Assembly (NCBI RefSeq): GCF_036898095.1
Contig: NC_090746.1
Coordinates: 54,423,060 to 54,487,059 of the forward strand
DNA from: Palaemon carinicauda
Taxonomy: Eukaryota; Arthropoda; Malacostraca; Decapoda; Palaemonidae
DNA: 64,000 bases
Reading direction: 5' to 3'
Below the pieces are notes generated by a model, which saw nothing but the letters and a program-made list of their open reading frames with translations, was not told the DNA's origin and did not search any database. Positions 48,001 through 59,309 of the stretch are shown one piece after another (position 1 is the first letter of the stretch; the number at the start of each line of letters is the position of its first letter). The position numbers were made by a program, and so were the translations under genes.

Positions 48001-50431
48001 AAATTGATGAAGCATAAAAATGTTAACTGGAAACTATTCCTTTACAACCTCATTAACTGTAACTTCACACGAAACGCAAATTAATTCTTTTAAAAGCACT
48101 AAGTAACATTATCACTTTATGATCTATATATATTTCGCTATTAGTCAACTCATTAATGAGGTTTTCCTAGAAACGCTGAACCTGCACAAAACAGGCGTTA
48201 TGTAATTGAGGGGTTCACAAACTGTACTCACTCCTGAACTGTGTGGACAATGGCTTCATTACACACGTTACTCTCTCCCTGTGAGCCCCTACAGGCATAA
48301 AAACATTTCACGTACAATTCTTATGGGACATCCTTTTACAAAACTTCAGTAGATAAATTTTCAAATAATTTAATGCCCCTTTAACTTATAATTTTTTACT
48401 ATGCTAAATACTTTTCGTTTATTAAAGTGAGAAATTAGTCTTACAGTAGATGGTTAATAATCTATAGAAATGTGCATCTAAAAAGCTGTGGTTAACCATG
48501 TAAATCAGATACACTACACTGCATACAGTAAGCAGGATAGCTGTATCTAAAATACAAACAAAAATTTCCACAATAAAAGCTGAAGACTCAAGTAATCAAT
48601 TTCTGGTCAAAAGTGAGGATAAAATTTGAAAAAATCTCTACTTAAAAAAATATAACTTATTGCTGTCACCTGTGAAATTTCTGGCCGATAACTTAAGAAA
48701 AAAAAAAAAATATTGAAACTAATATGAACACTACAATAAATCTTAAATATTGTACTTTTAGATATCAAATTAAGTCAGGGAATATTAAACTTCAGAATAT
48801 TCCATGGCTGAGATGCAAACACTTATTGGGAGAGAAAAACCAAATTAACACCATTGGAACCCTTCGCATGAAAATATTTCTCATTAAATGGAGTGGGACC
48901 TAATGCGGGTCTGCCGTCTGAGATCCTCACGCATTAACCATCAATCCAACAACTGGCAAGAAAAATTGACGTGTGTCTCATATAGAAAGATACTAGTTCT
49001 ATTAGAAATAATTGTACAGGTTAAGCTTAAAATCACTGGGAACACAGAGCACGAAGCAAATGGTTTAAGGGGGTAAAAAACACTAACTATACTTTCAAAT
49101 CACAGCTTAACATGCAATTTAAATTAAAAATACAGCACTAGGAAAAAAAGCTGTGCTACACATCATTATATTCTTTCCTGCACTAGCTCATATCATTTCA
49201 AACATCACAACACAGAAAGGATTTCACAACTGACAGCAGTTCTTATAGCAGGGATGACCAATCTCCAGAAAAGTATTGCGTATTACAGCACACTGCGATT
49301 TCATCATGCTGACTAATAAAAGATGATGGGTATCAATGACAGAGGGACCCAACCTATTTTGCTAACCTTTTTTTAAGTGAACGACCTCTTTCAATGCTTG
49401 TCACTCCCCAACCACATAAAAAAGTCTTTAGTAAAAGAGAGTTGTGGCATTTTTTTCAATGTATTACAAAATGAGCCCTATTTTATACGAATTTATCACT
49501 CCTTAAAACACTTGTCCAATTTTTCTAGAAGCTGGTCTTGGAAACTAGTAGTCAACCAGTGAGGACCTTTTGTTAAATATTTCAATTTAATTGCCATCAA
49601 CCATAAATTACAGGCTTCAGTCTACATAAAAATCATTGAATGATTGAAAGGCAACATTGGCTACCTTTGCTAACACCAGATTGTCAAGAAGTTTCATTTT
49701 AATAAAAAAATAAAGGTAAAATGACTTAAACAAAGCCAAGTTTAACAACTTATATATCTGAGCATATTAAATTCCATGAACAAAGCCCATTCCTACACCT
49801 TATTAATTTGAAAAAATTTACAGGGTAAGTCTCTATGCTGGTGTATTGCAAGAGGCAGAATTGCAATCAAAACTCATCCTCACAAAAGACCAGAATAGTA
49901 CAGTAAAGAAGAGCAAAAACTGATGTCAATTTATTTTTCCTTTATTTTGGTTCATGAATTTCATATCCTTACTAAAAATGCTCTTGTCTTCAACATAAAA
50001 AATATCTCATGACCAATAATAAAAATTTACTATTGTAAAAGTACATGATCATGACTACTATGATGAAATTTAGTATCATCTGTGTCTTAAAGTAATAAAC
50101 CGTCGTGCATGACTACAGGAGCACCCAATCTTTTTCCCATCTTTCACACAAACAATTACACTCACTCATACACCTGACAAACTAAAAATTGCATGAACCA
50201 AAATAAAACATTAAAATAGGTACTAGTGCGTCCCATCTTCTTACATTTTACTGCTTAAACATTAAATATACTGTAACTGAAACACTAACCCATCAAAATA
50301 AATGAACTGTCTATTGGGTGAATATATTTGCTCACATCAATAATATATCTAATTTCTTTTAAACAATCAATATAACTTTTAATATGGGACACACCATATA
50401 CATAGAAGCTTAACTCATTTGAGGCACATAC
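45012..50431. other. AT-rich par-1 intron, no feature seen
   Basis: About 5.4 kb. Open frames at 45081-45365 and 47587-47892 were inspected and have no recognisable content. No TIR or LINE ends were seen. Confidence 0.45.
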
Positions 50432-50603
50432 CTGGCAGAATCTGGAACATTTGTAATATTTGTCTTTTCTGTTGACGATGCTTTGTTAGGATCACATGAA
50501 ATAGTTGAGCGACGCGAACTACTACTGATCGTTCTGTTGGTCATCGTGTTACTTTTCTGAACTCGCGATTTTCCTACCCCTGGGCTAGTTGCAGCTCCTG
50601 CCC
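50432..50603 (-). CDS. par-1: par-1/MARK kinase exon (upstream spacer)
   Basis: A 172-bp exon with acceptor 'tgtattttaacag' (just above 50603) and a GTATGT donor at 50431. It is open throughout in one frame: 'GAATSPGVGKSRVQKSNTM', then 'TNRTISSSSRRSTISCDPN'. The basic, Ser/Thr-rich content with an RRSTxxC motif resembles the RRNTYVC region that precedes the RSTFH block in MARK proteins. It ends in phase 2, as required by the exon at 23554 and by the three candidate cassettes. The assignment is weaker than for the 23.3-kb exon. Confidence 0.65.
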
Positions 50604-51427
50604 CTGTTAAAATACAAACTTTTCATTGATTTTCCGTCAAAAAAACTTTTCATCCAATCCGATTCACATTCTTCAAATTATTTTAGGATGAAATAAACAC
50701 CATAAAATAATTCAAATGACAAAACTTGACATAAGAAAACAAAGGAAAAATTTAATCTGATTAACAAAATTCATTATTTCTATACTTGCCTTCTGCTTAG
50801 TTTGATACCAACAATTACCCTAAAACTTAATATTTCCCATTTTCATTCCTTTCAATGGATTAAAGGCTCTATTACAGTATTGAGACATTTGGCAGATTAT
50901 GACAATAACCTTGGCCAGGGTACAACAAAGATCCTTAGTCTTTTCAGTTTTCTTGTTGTCCTTGTGTTTGGTACTGGGTGTTTTTAATAAGATTGTGGGG
51001 TTTTGTTATTTAGGTTTTTAGCAATAATAAGGTACATCTGGATTTGTAAATAATTCCTGAGAGATTGTTCAAGGGAAATACTGCAGGGCAACCATGTTCC
51101 TCATCGTGTATGCCTTGTGCCAGGCTCAATATCAATATGTAGAAATCAGTGTAGAATGCGTTCTCTTTCTATTCCTCTTATGAAAAGATATTTTTAGTTG
51201 GTAGTTAAAGAGTTCCAGATGTAAAATGAAATGGACTTTTAGCTAAGGGGAAAATCCAGAAAACTAGGATTCTTATAGTGGGGGGGATGATAATGTCTCC
51301 CTAGGAATAAATGAACTTTCAGGGTGTGATAATGATTAGTTTCATAATCACTTTACTGATTTTACTTCATTAGTTAAATCTAAGAAGACCTGGGAGTCTT
51401 CAGGCAAAGTCAGTGATTCTATCAATA
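50604..51427. other. AT-rich intron sequence, no feature seen
   Basis: Presumed intron upstream of the 50.4-kb exon. Nothing recognisable. Confidence 0.45.
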
Positions 51428-51465
51428 TCACTAATTTCTAAGTAATTTGTATTTTTCCTAACATA

Positions 51466-51643
51466 CTTACCTCGAACTACTTTCTTAGGAGTTACTGGGA
51501 ACTCTTCCCATCCGACCAGAATTTTGTGGAGTTTACCCTATTCCCGTTCTCTATGGGGTTAACCACAGGCAGAGTGATACGCGCCGAGGCGACCCGGGGT
51601 CGGACAGCATGCTTGCTCAGGTCGTGCTCCTCAGTAAGTTTCG
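51466..51643. repeat. DIRS element 3 left inverted terminal repeat
   Basis: Pairs with 57708-57888: 'actcttcccatccgaccag', 'gcgacccggggtcgg', 'cagtaagtttcg'. Confidence 0.88.
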
Positions 51644-51703
51644 TCGGAAAGGTTCTCCTCAGCCCTGCAGAGCCCTCGGGGAAGGATGGGCGGGCCATAA
51701 CCC

Positions 51704-51806
51704 GAAAGTAGTTTGAGGTAAGTATGTTAGGAAAAATACAAATTACTTAAAAATTTATGATTTGTTCCAACACAGAGTACTTACCTCGAACTACTTTCTT
51801 AGGAGA
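51704..51806. repeat. DIRS element 3 internal complementary region
   Basis: The inverse of the left terminus ends TTTATGA at 51760 and the inverse of the right terminus begins TTTGTTCC at 51761. Confidence 0.87.
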
Positions 51807-52149
51807 CTTAAACTTTAGGAGGAGGGAGTGTCCTGCAGGGGCTAGAGACTGACCGGCTGGAAGCACAAGGGGGGAGGAACCTAGATAGGAGGCTAGGTTC
51901 CGTAGACCAATGGTAGAAAACGCACGAAATAGGGAAAATTACTCAAAAAACTAACTTATTGTCTAAGTGGCTTACCTCTGTAAAAACGTCTCAGAGACGT
52001 ACTCCTCGCTGATGAAGTGTACCTTGGTAGATGATGTGTCTTTGTGTCACGCTAGTGCGGGTAATCAGGGACCAGGGAAAGGTTAAAAAGGGAAAAGGGG
52101 GGGGGACAAAGGTAAGGAAGGAGCTAGTGTCTCTTGGACTTACCGCCCA

Positions 52150-53345
52150 CAGCTTCCCTGGGGCCATGATCTTTTGGAGGACTGAAATGACGACCAAGGG
52201 CGAAGCCGTCCAAAAATTTCCTCGAACAATCCTTCAGGTAGTGTTCCGTGAAGGTGGACTGTCTGGACCACGTGCCTGCCTTCAGGATTTGGCCCACTGC
52301 CATGTTCTTTTCGAAGGCTAACGAAGTACTAAGACCCCTAATATCATGCGGCCTAGGTTTGCCTGAGAGAGGGGTTCCTGAGGTGTCGTAGGCCCTCTTG
52401 ATCACCTGCCGTAGCCAGAAGGAAATTGAATTCTTGGAAACGGGTTTCTTCACACGTCCTGTCGATACGAACAAATTCTTGATTGTTGGACGGCACCTGG
52501 AGGTCCTCTCCAGGCATTTTCTTACCGCTCTGACTGAGCACAAAAGCAAGTCTTTAGGGTTGTCAGAATGAGGGACAGCAGGAACCGAGAAGCCCTCGTA
52601 ACAAGGATCCCAACAAGCTGGATTCTGGGTCTTGGCCACAAAACTAGGTACGAACCTAAAGGATGCTTCTCGCCATCCTTTTGAGTGCGCGACTTCGTAC
52701 ATCAGGCCGTGTAACTCACTAACCCTCTTCACCGAAGCCAGAGCTAAAAGAAAGACCGTTTTGAGGGTAAGTTCCTTGTCCAGGGTGTCCTTGAGAGGCT
52801 CGAAGGGCGGTTCCGACAGGGCTTTGAGCACTCTAGCCACATCCCACTGAGGCACTCACAGCCTGGGGGGGGGGGGGGCATGACTGCTCAAGACTCCTGA
52901 TGAGCATCAAAATCTGTCTGGAGGCCCCTAAGTCAATGCCTTTTAGGAGGAAGACCTGCCCTAATGCCGCACGTACCCTTTTTATGGCCGGAATAGACGT
53001 ACCAACATCATCTCTGAGGTACACTAGGAAGTCTGCTATCTCATGAATCGAAGCCCTCGGGGGCTTGATGTTCCGGGAAGCGCACGATTTCGAGAAGACT
53101 GCCCATTTTGCCTGGTAAACTGCGACCGAGGAACGCCTTAGGTAACCCGACATCCTCGTTGCGGTCCTCGCCGAGTACCCTTCCTTCTTCAGGAGCCACT
53201 CGATAACCTCCACGCGTGTAGGAGGAGGGATCGAGGGTTTTCGTGAAACCTCATGAAGTGAGGCTGACGGAGGAGGTCTGGCCTGTCTGGGAGTGGTCAA
53301 GGGGGGAGAAGAGCTAATTCCTTTAGGACTGCTAACCATTCTCTC
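52150..53345 (-). pseudogene. DIRS tyrosine recombinase, element 3, frameshifted
   Basis: The N-terminal half ('AGERMVSSPKG', 'VYQAKWAVFSKSCASRN') is in one frame. A run of 14 G (52865-52878) shifts it just before 'VPQWDVARVLKALSE' of element-1-like text. The C-terminal half holds the catalytic Arg in 'ASVKRVSELHGLMY', 'PHDIRGLSTSLAF' and 'TFTEHYLKD', all intact. A further shift alters the last residues compared with element 1. The frame containing the N-terminal half stays open upstream to 54467, across RNase H. Confidence 0.88.
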
Positions 53346-55110
53346 TCCGGCCAAAAAGGCGCTACCAAAGTCATCTGTAGATTGGCCAACGTTCTCACTC
53401 TGTTGAGCACTTGCCTGAGCATTCCGAAGGGTGGGAAGGCGTACACGTCGAGGTTGTCCCACGGATGTTGGAAGGCATCCTCGAACGCTGCTGATGGATC
53501 TGGAACTAGAGAACAGAACACGGGGAGTTGTACGTTCAGTCGCGTGGCGAAGAGGTCCACTACTGGCGAGCCCCACTTCAGGATGACTGCCTGCGCTACT
53601 CCCGGGTATAGAGTCCACTCTGAACCTATCACTTGGCCTACCCTGCTGAGGCCGTCCGCTAGCACGTTCCTCTTTCCTGGGATGAATCTGGCTGTGATTT
53701 CGATCCCTTCCTTTGCCGCCCATTCCAGTAGTTCTGTCGATAGAGTGCATAACTCTTTCGACTTCAGTGCTCCCTGTTTCTTTAAGTAGGCTACCACCGT
53801 GGCGTTGTCGCACATCAACGCCACGGTGTTTCCTCGGAGGAGACGTACGAATTCTTGACACGCTCTTAGGACGGCTAACATCTCCAGAACATTTATGTGC
53901 ACAGTCCTTTCCTCGAGGGACCACTTCCCTTTCGTCGATTTGTCGAGGAGGTGTGGCCCCCAACCCTCGTTCGACGTGTCTGTGAATAACAGCATCTCCA
54001 GAGGATCGGGTGCGAAGGGCAATCCCTTCCAGGTGTTCGCCCTGTCGCTCCACCACTGCAGGACTTCCAACGTCTCTGGGCAAACCGGAACTATCTTGTG
54101 TGGGGGTTCCCCTGGGACCCAGAGATCCTTCAGGTTCCATTGAATTGGCCGGAGTTTGAGTCTCCCCTGTGGAACTAACTTTTCTAGTGACACCAGGTGG
54201 CCCAATAACTTCTGCCAACCCTTGGCTCTCCTGGGTTGGTTCGTTAGGAAGGGCTGTAGCACTCAGTCCAGGTTGTCCAGTCTTTCCAAGGAGGGGAAGG
54301 CTCTCACCAACCGGGTATCCAGGACCATCCCTAAGTAAGTCATCCTGGTGGAGGGGGTCAACTGGGACTTTTCCAGGTTGACTGTGATCCCCAAGTCTTT
54401 GCTGAGACGTAGTAGCCTCGCGCCTTGCTCCCTCAGTTCTTCCCTTGAGGCTGAAAGTAACAACCAATCGTCCAGGTACCGGATCAGGCTAATGCCCAGC
54501 TCGTGTGCCCAAACTGAAACTGTCGTGAAGACTCTCGTGAAGACCTGCGGTGCTGTCGACAGTCCGAAGCAAATTGTCTTGAACTGCAACACTTGGGTGT
54601 CCCACTTTATTCTGAGGAACCTCCTGCTGGAGGGGTGAACGGGGATCTGCAAGTATGAGTCCTTGAGATCTAGGGACATCATGAAGTCCCCTTCTCTCAA
54701 GGCCGCCAACACTGTCCTTACCGTGTCCATTTTGAAGTCGGTTTTTGCCAAACTTGTTGAGGGCCGACAGGTCTATGACTGGTCTCCACCCCCCCGTCGC
54801 CTTCTCCACCAGGAAGAGCCTGCTGTAGAACCCTGGACCGGGATTCTCGACTGGTTCTAACGCTCCCTTGGTGATCATGGTCAACACCTGTTCCCGTAAC
54901 GCCGCCCGTTTCAAGGGGTCCTTCGGTACTAACCACTCGGTCTGTTTTGCCGAAATAAGTGGGGGCAGTTCCGTCAAGAAGGGAAGTCTGTAACCCTCCT
55001 TTAGGACTGTAATGGTCCAGAGATCTGCACCGTAAACCCGCCATGCTTGCCAAGAGTGTCTGAGGCATCCCCCTACTTGTGGCTCTGGTAGGAGTAGGGG
55101 GCCTCTCTGC
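53297..55110 (-). pseudogene. DIRS pol: RT, RNase H, methyltransferase-like, element 3
   Basis: The RT N-side ('LKEGYRLPFL', 'GGWRPVIDLSALNK') is followed by a frameshift at an A-run near 54745. The palm then has 'SLDLKDSYLQIPVH', 'FGLSTAPQVF' and an intact YLDDW (about 54461-54475). One TGA (54265-54263) separates RT from RNase H in the same frame. RNase H shows 'LLFTDTSNEGWG', 'VLEMLAV', 'LMCDNATVVAYL' and 'NVLADGLSR'. The last domain, 'VVDLFATRLNVQLPVFCS' and 'YAFPPF', resembles the Dam-type methyltransferase described in DIRS elements, with FPPF where N/DPPY is usual. Confidence 0.9.
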
Positions 55111-57553
55111 CTATCTCCTTCTAGAGGCGCGGCTGGAACGACCTCTCCTAGAGTTACCGTAGGACGGTCTAAAGCCAGACCGCGGGGTAGTGTTACCTCC
55201 ACGGGGTGACTGAGAGCCTTGGAGCCAAGGGGCCGTTGGACCTTCCCTCCTAGGCTGAACTGGAGAGGCACGGGAGGTATGCGGCACGTCCGCAGAGGGT
55301 CTCCTGTGCACTGGACGTCTCATGGGGGAAGGCCTTGGTTCTACGTCCTTCATCTTCCTCACCCTCTCCATCGTCTCTTCTACTGATTTGAGGGGGAAGA
55401 GTGACTCGTTCCACACCGAGGAGTTTCTAAGTAACCTAGCTTCTCGGTCGGGTAGCTTCCTCACTAATTTACTTAGTACGATATCTCTCTTCCGCAGTAC
55501 CCAGTTGGTGGCTTGGGAGAGAGATTGGTGAGAAAGGAACTTTAGCGCCTTAACCCCTGAACTGATCAACTCCCTCAGCAAGGACTGATTCTCAGGCAGG
55601 GAGAGATCCTGTGATGACAGGAAGCCTACCAGAGTACAGGCCCACCAGTCCAACCAGGAAGACACGTAGACCAGGTCTTGGGCCATGTCTTCCATCATGG
55701 AAGTTTCTGCTGGGGAAAAACACACTGGGGCCGAGGATGCTCTGTCCTCTGCAGCCCCTTGGTTCAATGTGGTAATGGCCGACTCGACTGTGCGGGGCCC
55801 TCCGCGCCGTCCTTCCGGCACGTAGAACCGCTTCTGCGTCTTAAGGCCAGGGAGAAGCTTCGAGGAACTCTGACTCCTAGGGGCGTCCGCCAGGCCGGCT
55901 AAGTATTTATCAACATGCTCCATCCCCAGCTTCACGTCTCGTGCTAGTGGGAGAGCCAAGGAGGGTCTCGGCTGAACCGGGGTATCCACGAGGCTGCTAA
56001 GTCCAGAGAGCCAGGTTTGTTCTGCTGTGGGTTTGGGTTCGTCTAATCGATGATGCCGCCTTATGACGGCCAGGACCTTGCGATAGGAGGAGATGTCATC
56101 AGATGAGCACTCTCCCCCTTCTACTAGGGCATCCGTTACCAGTTCCTCCGCTTGAGAAGACTCCGCAATGGTATAGGGGGCAACGCTGGAAGGAGGGAGC
56201 TGCTTCTCCTACCTCCCCCCAAACGGGCCTGCCTGGGACGAGGGTATCCGTCATGGGAGTACCCTGCCCCGCGGGGGTCTCCGTGTCTGTGGGCCTTCCT
56301 AGGCACAAAGGGTGCCCTTGGTGCTTGTAGAAGTCTGCCAAGGTGCCCGCGGCTGATGCCAAGCCTTTCGTCCGGCGGAGCGGCTCCCTCCGTTGGTGTG
56401 ATGTAGCGGGAACCTCCGTGGACTTAACTAGGTCTCGGGGGGTCTGGTGCGACGTCCCCTAACGGTGATCTGGCCTGCTGGAGGAGGGGGGTCGAGCTGG
56501 CGAAGACGAGGCCCTAGGGAGCCAACCGGAAGTGGCTGTGGCTGTGGTAGCCTTAAACAGCTCACTCCGGGGTATCTTCACCCACCTATCCTTCGACGAT
56601 CGGGTCCTCCTTGCCTTCTTCTTGGAGGTCTTGGACTTCTTCCTGCCGTGCCTGGAACGAGAGCGGGACTTCTCCTGCTTCCTTTTCGAGGACTTCGTGT
56701 CTTCGTCCTCTGACGATGAGGAATCTGAGGAAGAGGATGACGAGGAGGAGGAGAGGGAGTCCACCGAATCACCTGAGTCATCCAAATCTGCAGGGGGCAC
56801 CGCACGTCGGTTCTCTGATGGAGGGGGCTGCAGAAAGACGGGCGGGAGCGTTGACGAGGGCGCTGGGGGAGACCAAGGAACCTTCTTCCGAGCAAACCAC
56901 GAGTCAAACTCCTCTTCCAATCTCAAGGGAGACCTGAAGGGCGTCCTAGGCGGATCCCATGCGGTGGGTTCCGAAATCGATGAGCCTTCCTTCTCGGCAT
57001 CTCCCTCGGCTGCCGAAGCACCTGAAATATAAACCCAGGATGCAGGGGAAGAGGCAGCACCCGTCTTCCCCCACATAGGATCTTCAGTAGAGACAGGTCC
57101 TGTAGGCACCAGGACTTCGTCTCCCGAACACACTCCCGTCCCTCCCTCAGGCCCCACACTTGCCTGAATAGCACTAGCATCATCCCCCACAGACAGCTCA
57201 GACTCTTGGGGAAGGGCAATGGGCCGCTTCCCCGCAACGGACTTACCTTGGCCCCTACTCTGGGTAGGGGAAGATGGTAGGGAGCCCCGTTCCGACGAGG
57301 CATCTGGCGAAACCAGCGAAGAGGAAACGTTGGCCTTCTTGGGCGATTTCTTTGCCGCTTTCTTCTTCTTCGTGCCGTAGAGGACCCACTGGATCTCAGT
57401 CCAAGACTCGCACTCCGGACACGTGATTGTAGGGGAACACACCTTTCCCCTACACGACGAACACCGAGAGTGGGGATCGACTTCGGGCCTGGAAAGAAAA
57501 GCCCCACAAGATTTCCCGGCCCCAGGCCCAGGGGAACGGCGGGGATGCTCCAT
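55111..57553 (-). pseudogene. DIRS gag (ORF1), element 3, one stop and one frameshift
   Basis: About 810 residues, starting 'MEHPRRSPGPGAGKSCG'. Residues 31-48 hold a C-x2-C-x4-C-x5-C-x2-C cluster ('CSSCRGKVCSPTITCPEC'), followed by a Lys run. Further on come a Ser/Asp/Glu-rich stretch and an Arg/Ser/Lys-rich stretch near residues 270-325, suggesting nucleic-acid binding. A TAG lies at 56459 and a frameshift near 56180. The C-terminal half has 'SSWLDWWACTLVGF' and 'TNWVLRKRD' and ends 'RSSRASRRR' at 55111. Pol begins in the +1 frame and overlaps the gag end by up to about 160 bp. Confidence 0.87.
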
Positions 57554-57562
57554 AACGCAACA

Positions 57563-57716
57563 CTAAGACACCAAGAGACACAGGGACACAGAGGAAGGAT
57601 AAGGAATGAACACGTGGGTAACGCGTGGTAGACACAAAGGGTCGGGGAACACAAAGGGTTGCACTGGGAGAGGAGAGCACGGCGAGATGATAATCCCGTC
57701 GCGACCAGAAACTTAC
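57563..57716 (-). promoter_or_regulatory. Candidate 5' leader intron of DIRS element 3
   Basis: A CAG|TAAGT-type donor (GTAAGT at 57716-57711) at the inner edge of the ITR. The acceptor is a long pyrimidine-rich stretch ending 'ggtgtcttag', nine bases before the gag ATG. Confidence 0.45.
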
Positions 57717-57888
57717 TGGGGAGCACGACCTGAGCAAGCATGCTCTCCGACCCCGGGGTCGCCTCAGGGCGCGTATCACTCCGCCCGAGGTTAACCCCAT
57801 AAAAAACGGGAATAGGGTAAACTACACAAAATTCTGGTCGGATGGGAAGAGTTCCCAGTAACTCCTAAGAAAGTAGTTCGAGGTAAGT
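57708..57888. repeat. DIRS element 3 right inverted terminal repeat
   Basis: Inverted partner of 51466-51643. Confidence 0.88.
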
Positions 57889-57905
57889 ACTCCGTGTTGG
57901 AACAA

Positions 57906-59264
57906 CTACAATTTCAACCCGTAAGCTAAATTGTCAAATTTTACTAAGTGGTTCTGTTGCACCAATCAATATGGGTTACGATGGTGTACAGTGCTGACGG
58001 AGTCGATCGCTTCTACATGAGCCTTGAACTCACCCAGTGACTTAAGGTTCTATCATTGTGAAAGCCTCAGTTTCATGATATGGTCAGCTTTTTACAATCA
58101 ACTGATTCTGAGATAGAATGTCTATGCTGGTAACCGGAATCCTAATATCCCTCCCCTTGTTGTAGTAGGTGTTAATGATCAGACGTATGGTTCCTATAGA
58201 ACAGGAAAGACCAATATTAGATCAATCTTCTAAAGCTACAGTAGGAGCTGAACAGTTGCGTCGCAGAGTCATGTAAGCTAAACCACTACCACATATCAAG
58301 TTTTCCCTGGCAGCACTGAGGTAGCTGCTAGTCTAGTACCTATACTGCCAAAACAAGTACCCTGCCTAGCACAGGCTTAAAGGTTACTGTTAGAAGTAAA
58401 CTATACTCAAAATTCAAAACTGCCAACAATATTTCATTCTGGCATGAATAGTCATCTTACAAAAATAAAAAAAAATCAGAAATAATGTAGTTAACCAGTA
58501 AACAAAAAATCTAATTCATCTAAATAACAAGGACCCTAAGGTGTGGGCAAAAGCAAATAATATTCATAATGATCACACTGATCCCTGATCTGAGGCATAT
58601 GTGTAGTCACTGAAGACAAAGAATCAAAGTTGACATCACCATAGCAAAACTGGACTAAATCTTACAATTTTCTTACGACTCGTTCAGATTACGAATCCTT
58701 GTCTTAATGTTCGTGGCCAGATAAACAAAAATCTTAGCTAAACCATTCAACATCGCTCATGAAAACTCTTCTTCATCATTATATTTTTCAAGGAAATTAC
58801 AACTGAAATTTCTAGGCTTGTCTCCCAATAGAAAACTTGAAGTCTGAATCTACAACTCATAATGACACATCTCTAACCTGTATCAGCTTTAAAAAAATCT
58901 TGGCAAAAATTCTCTACAAAAGAGCAAACTATCAAAAAGAATATTGTTCTCTTTGCTCTAACATCAATAGAGGCACCTTCTAGATATATTATCCCCTCTT
59001 ATATGCTAAAATGATTTTTTTTTACAACATCCATTTTAGCAAATTTTACAGTCATTATATGTTAAGTTTGCTCACCAAATTTTCTGTTATTTTTCTTATA
59101 CAAAAGGATTTCATCCTTATTGTTTTCACTATTCAAATACTTCTCTCTCATATTGATAGCTTTCCATAAGCTTACTTTCAAGATCAGCACTTCTTTTTCC
59201 TTCTTTTCGATTGCATGGAGTAATTCATCGATTACAGGAAATCATCTTCCATATCAGTATCCTC

Positions 59265-59309
<45 letters not shown>

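Larger units (their letters stand above)
51428..57905 (-). mobile_element. DIRS element 3 (full-length, least damaged)
   Basis: 6.48 kb. Left terminus TCACTAATTT, right terminus GGAACAA, ITRs at about 51466-51643 and 57708-57888, ICR at 51704-51806. Coding order on the minus strand is gag, pol, YR. Damage is light: one stop and one frameshift in gag, one frameshift and one TGA in pol, and frameshifts in YR at a G14 run and near the C-terminus. RT and YR catalytic residues remain. It is the best reference for reading the others. Confidence 0.93.

Noticed and set aside
59040..59250. Minus-strand coding-like stretch with 'LLHAIEKKEKEVLIL'
   Set aside because: It could be a coiled-coil exon with a GTAAGC donor, but no acceptor in a compatible frame was found and nothing links it to par-1.
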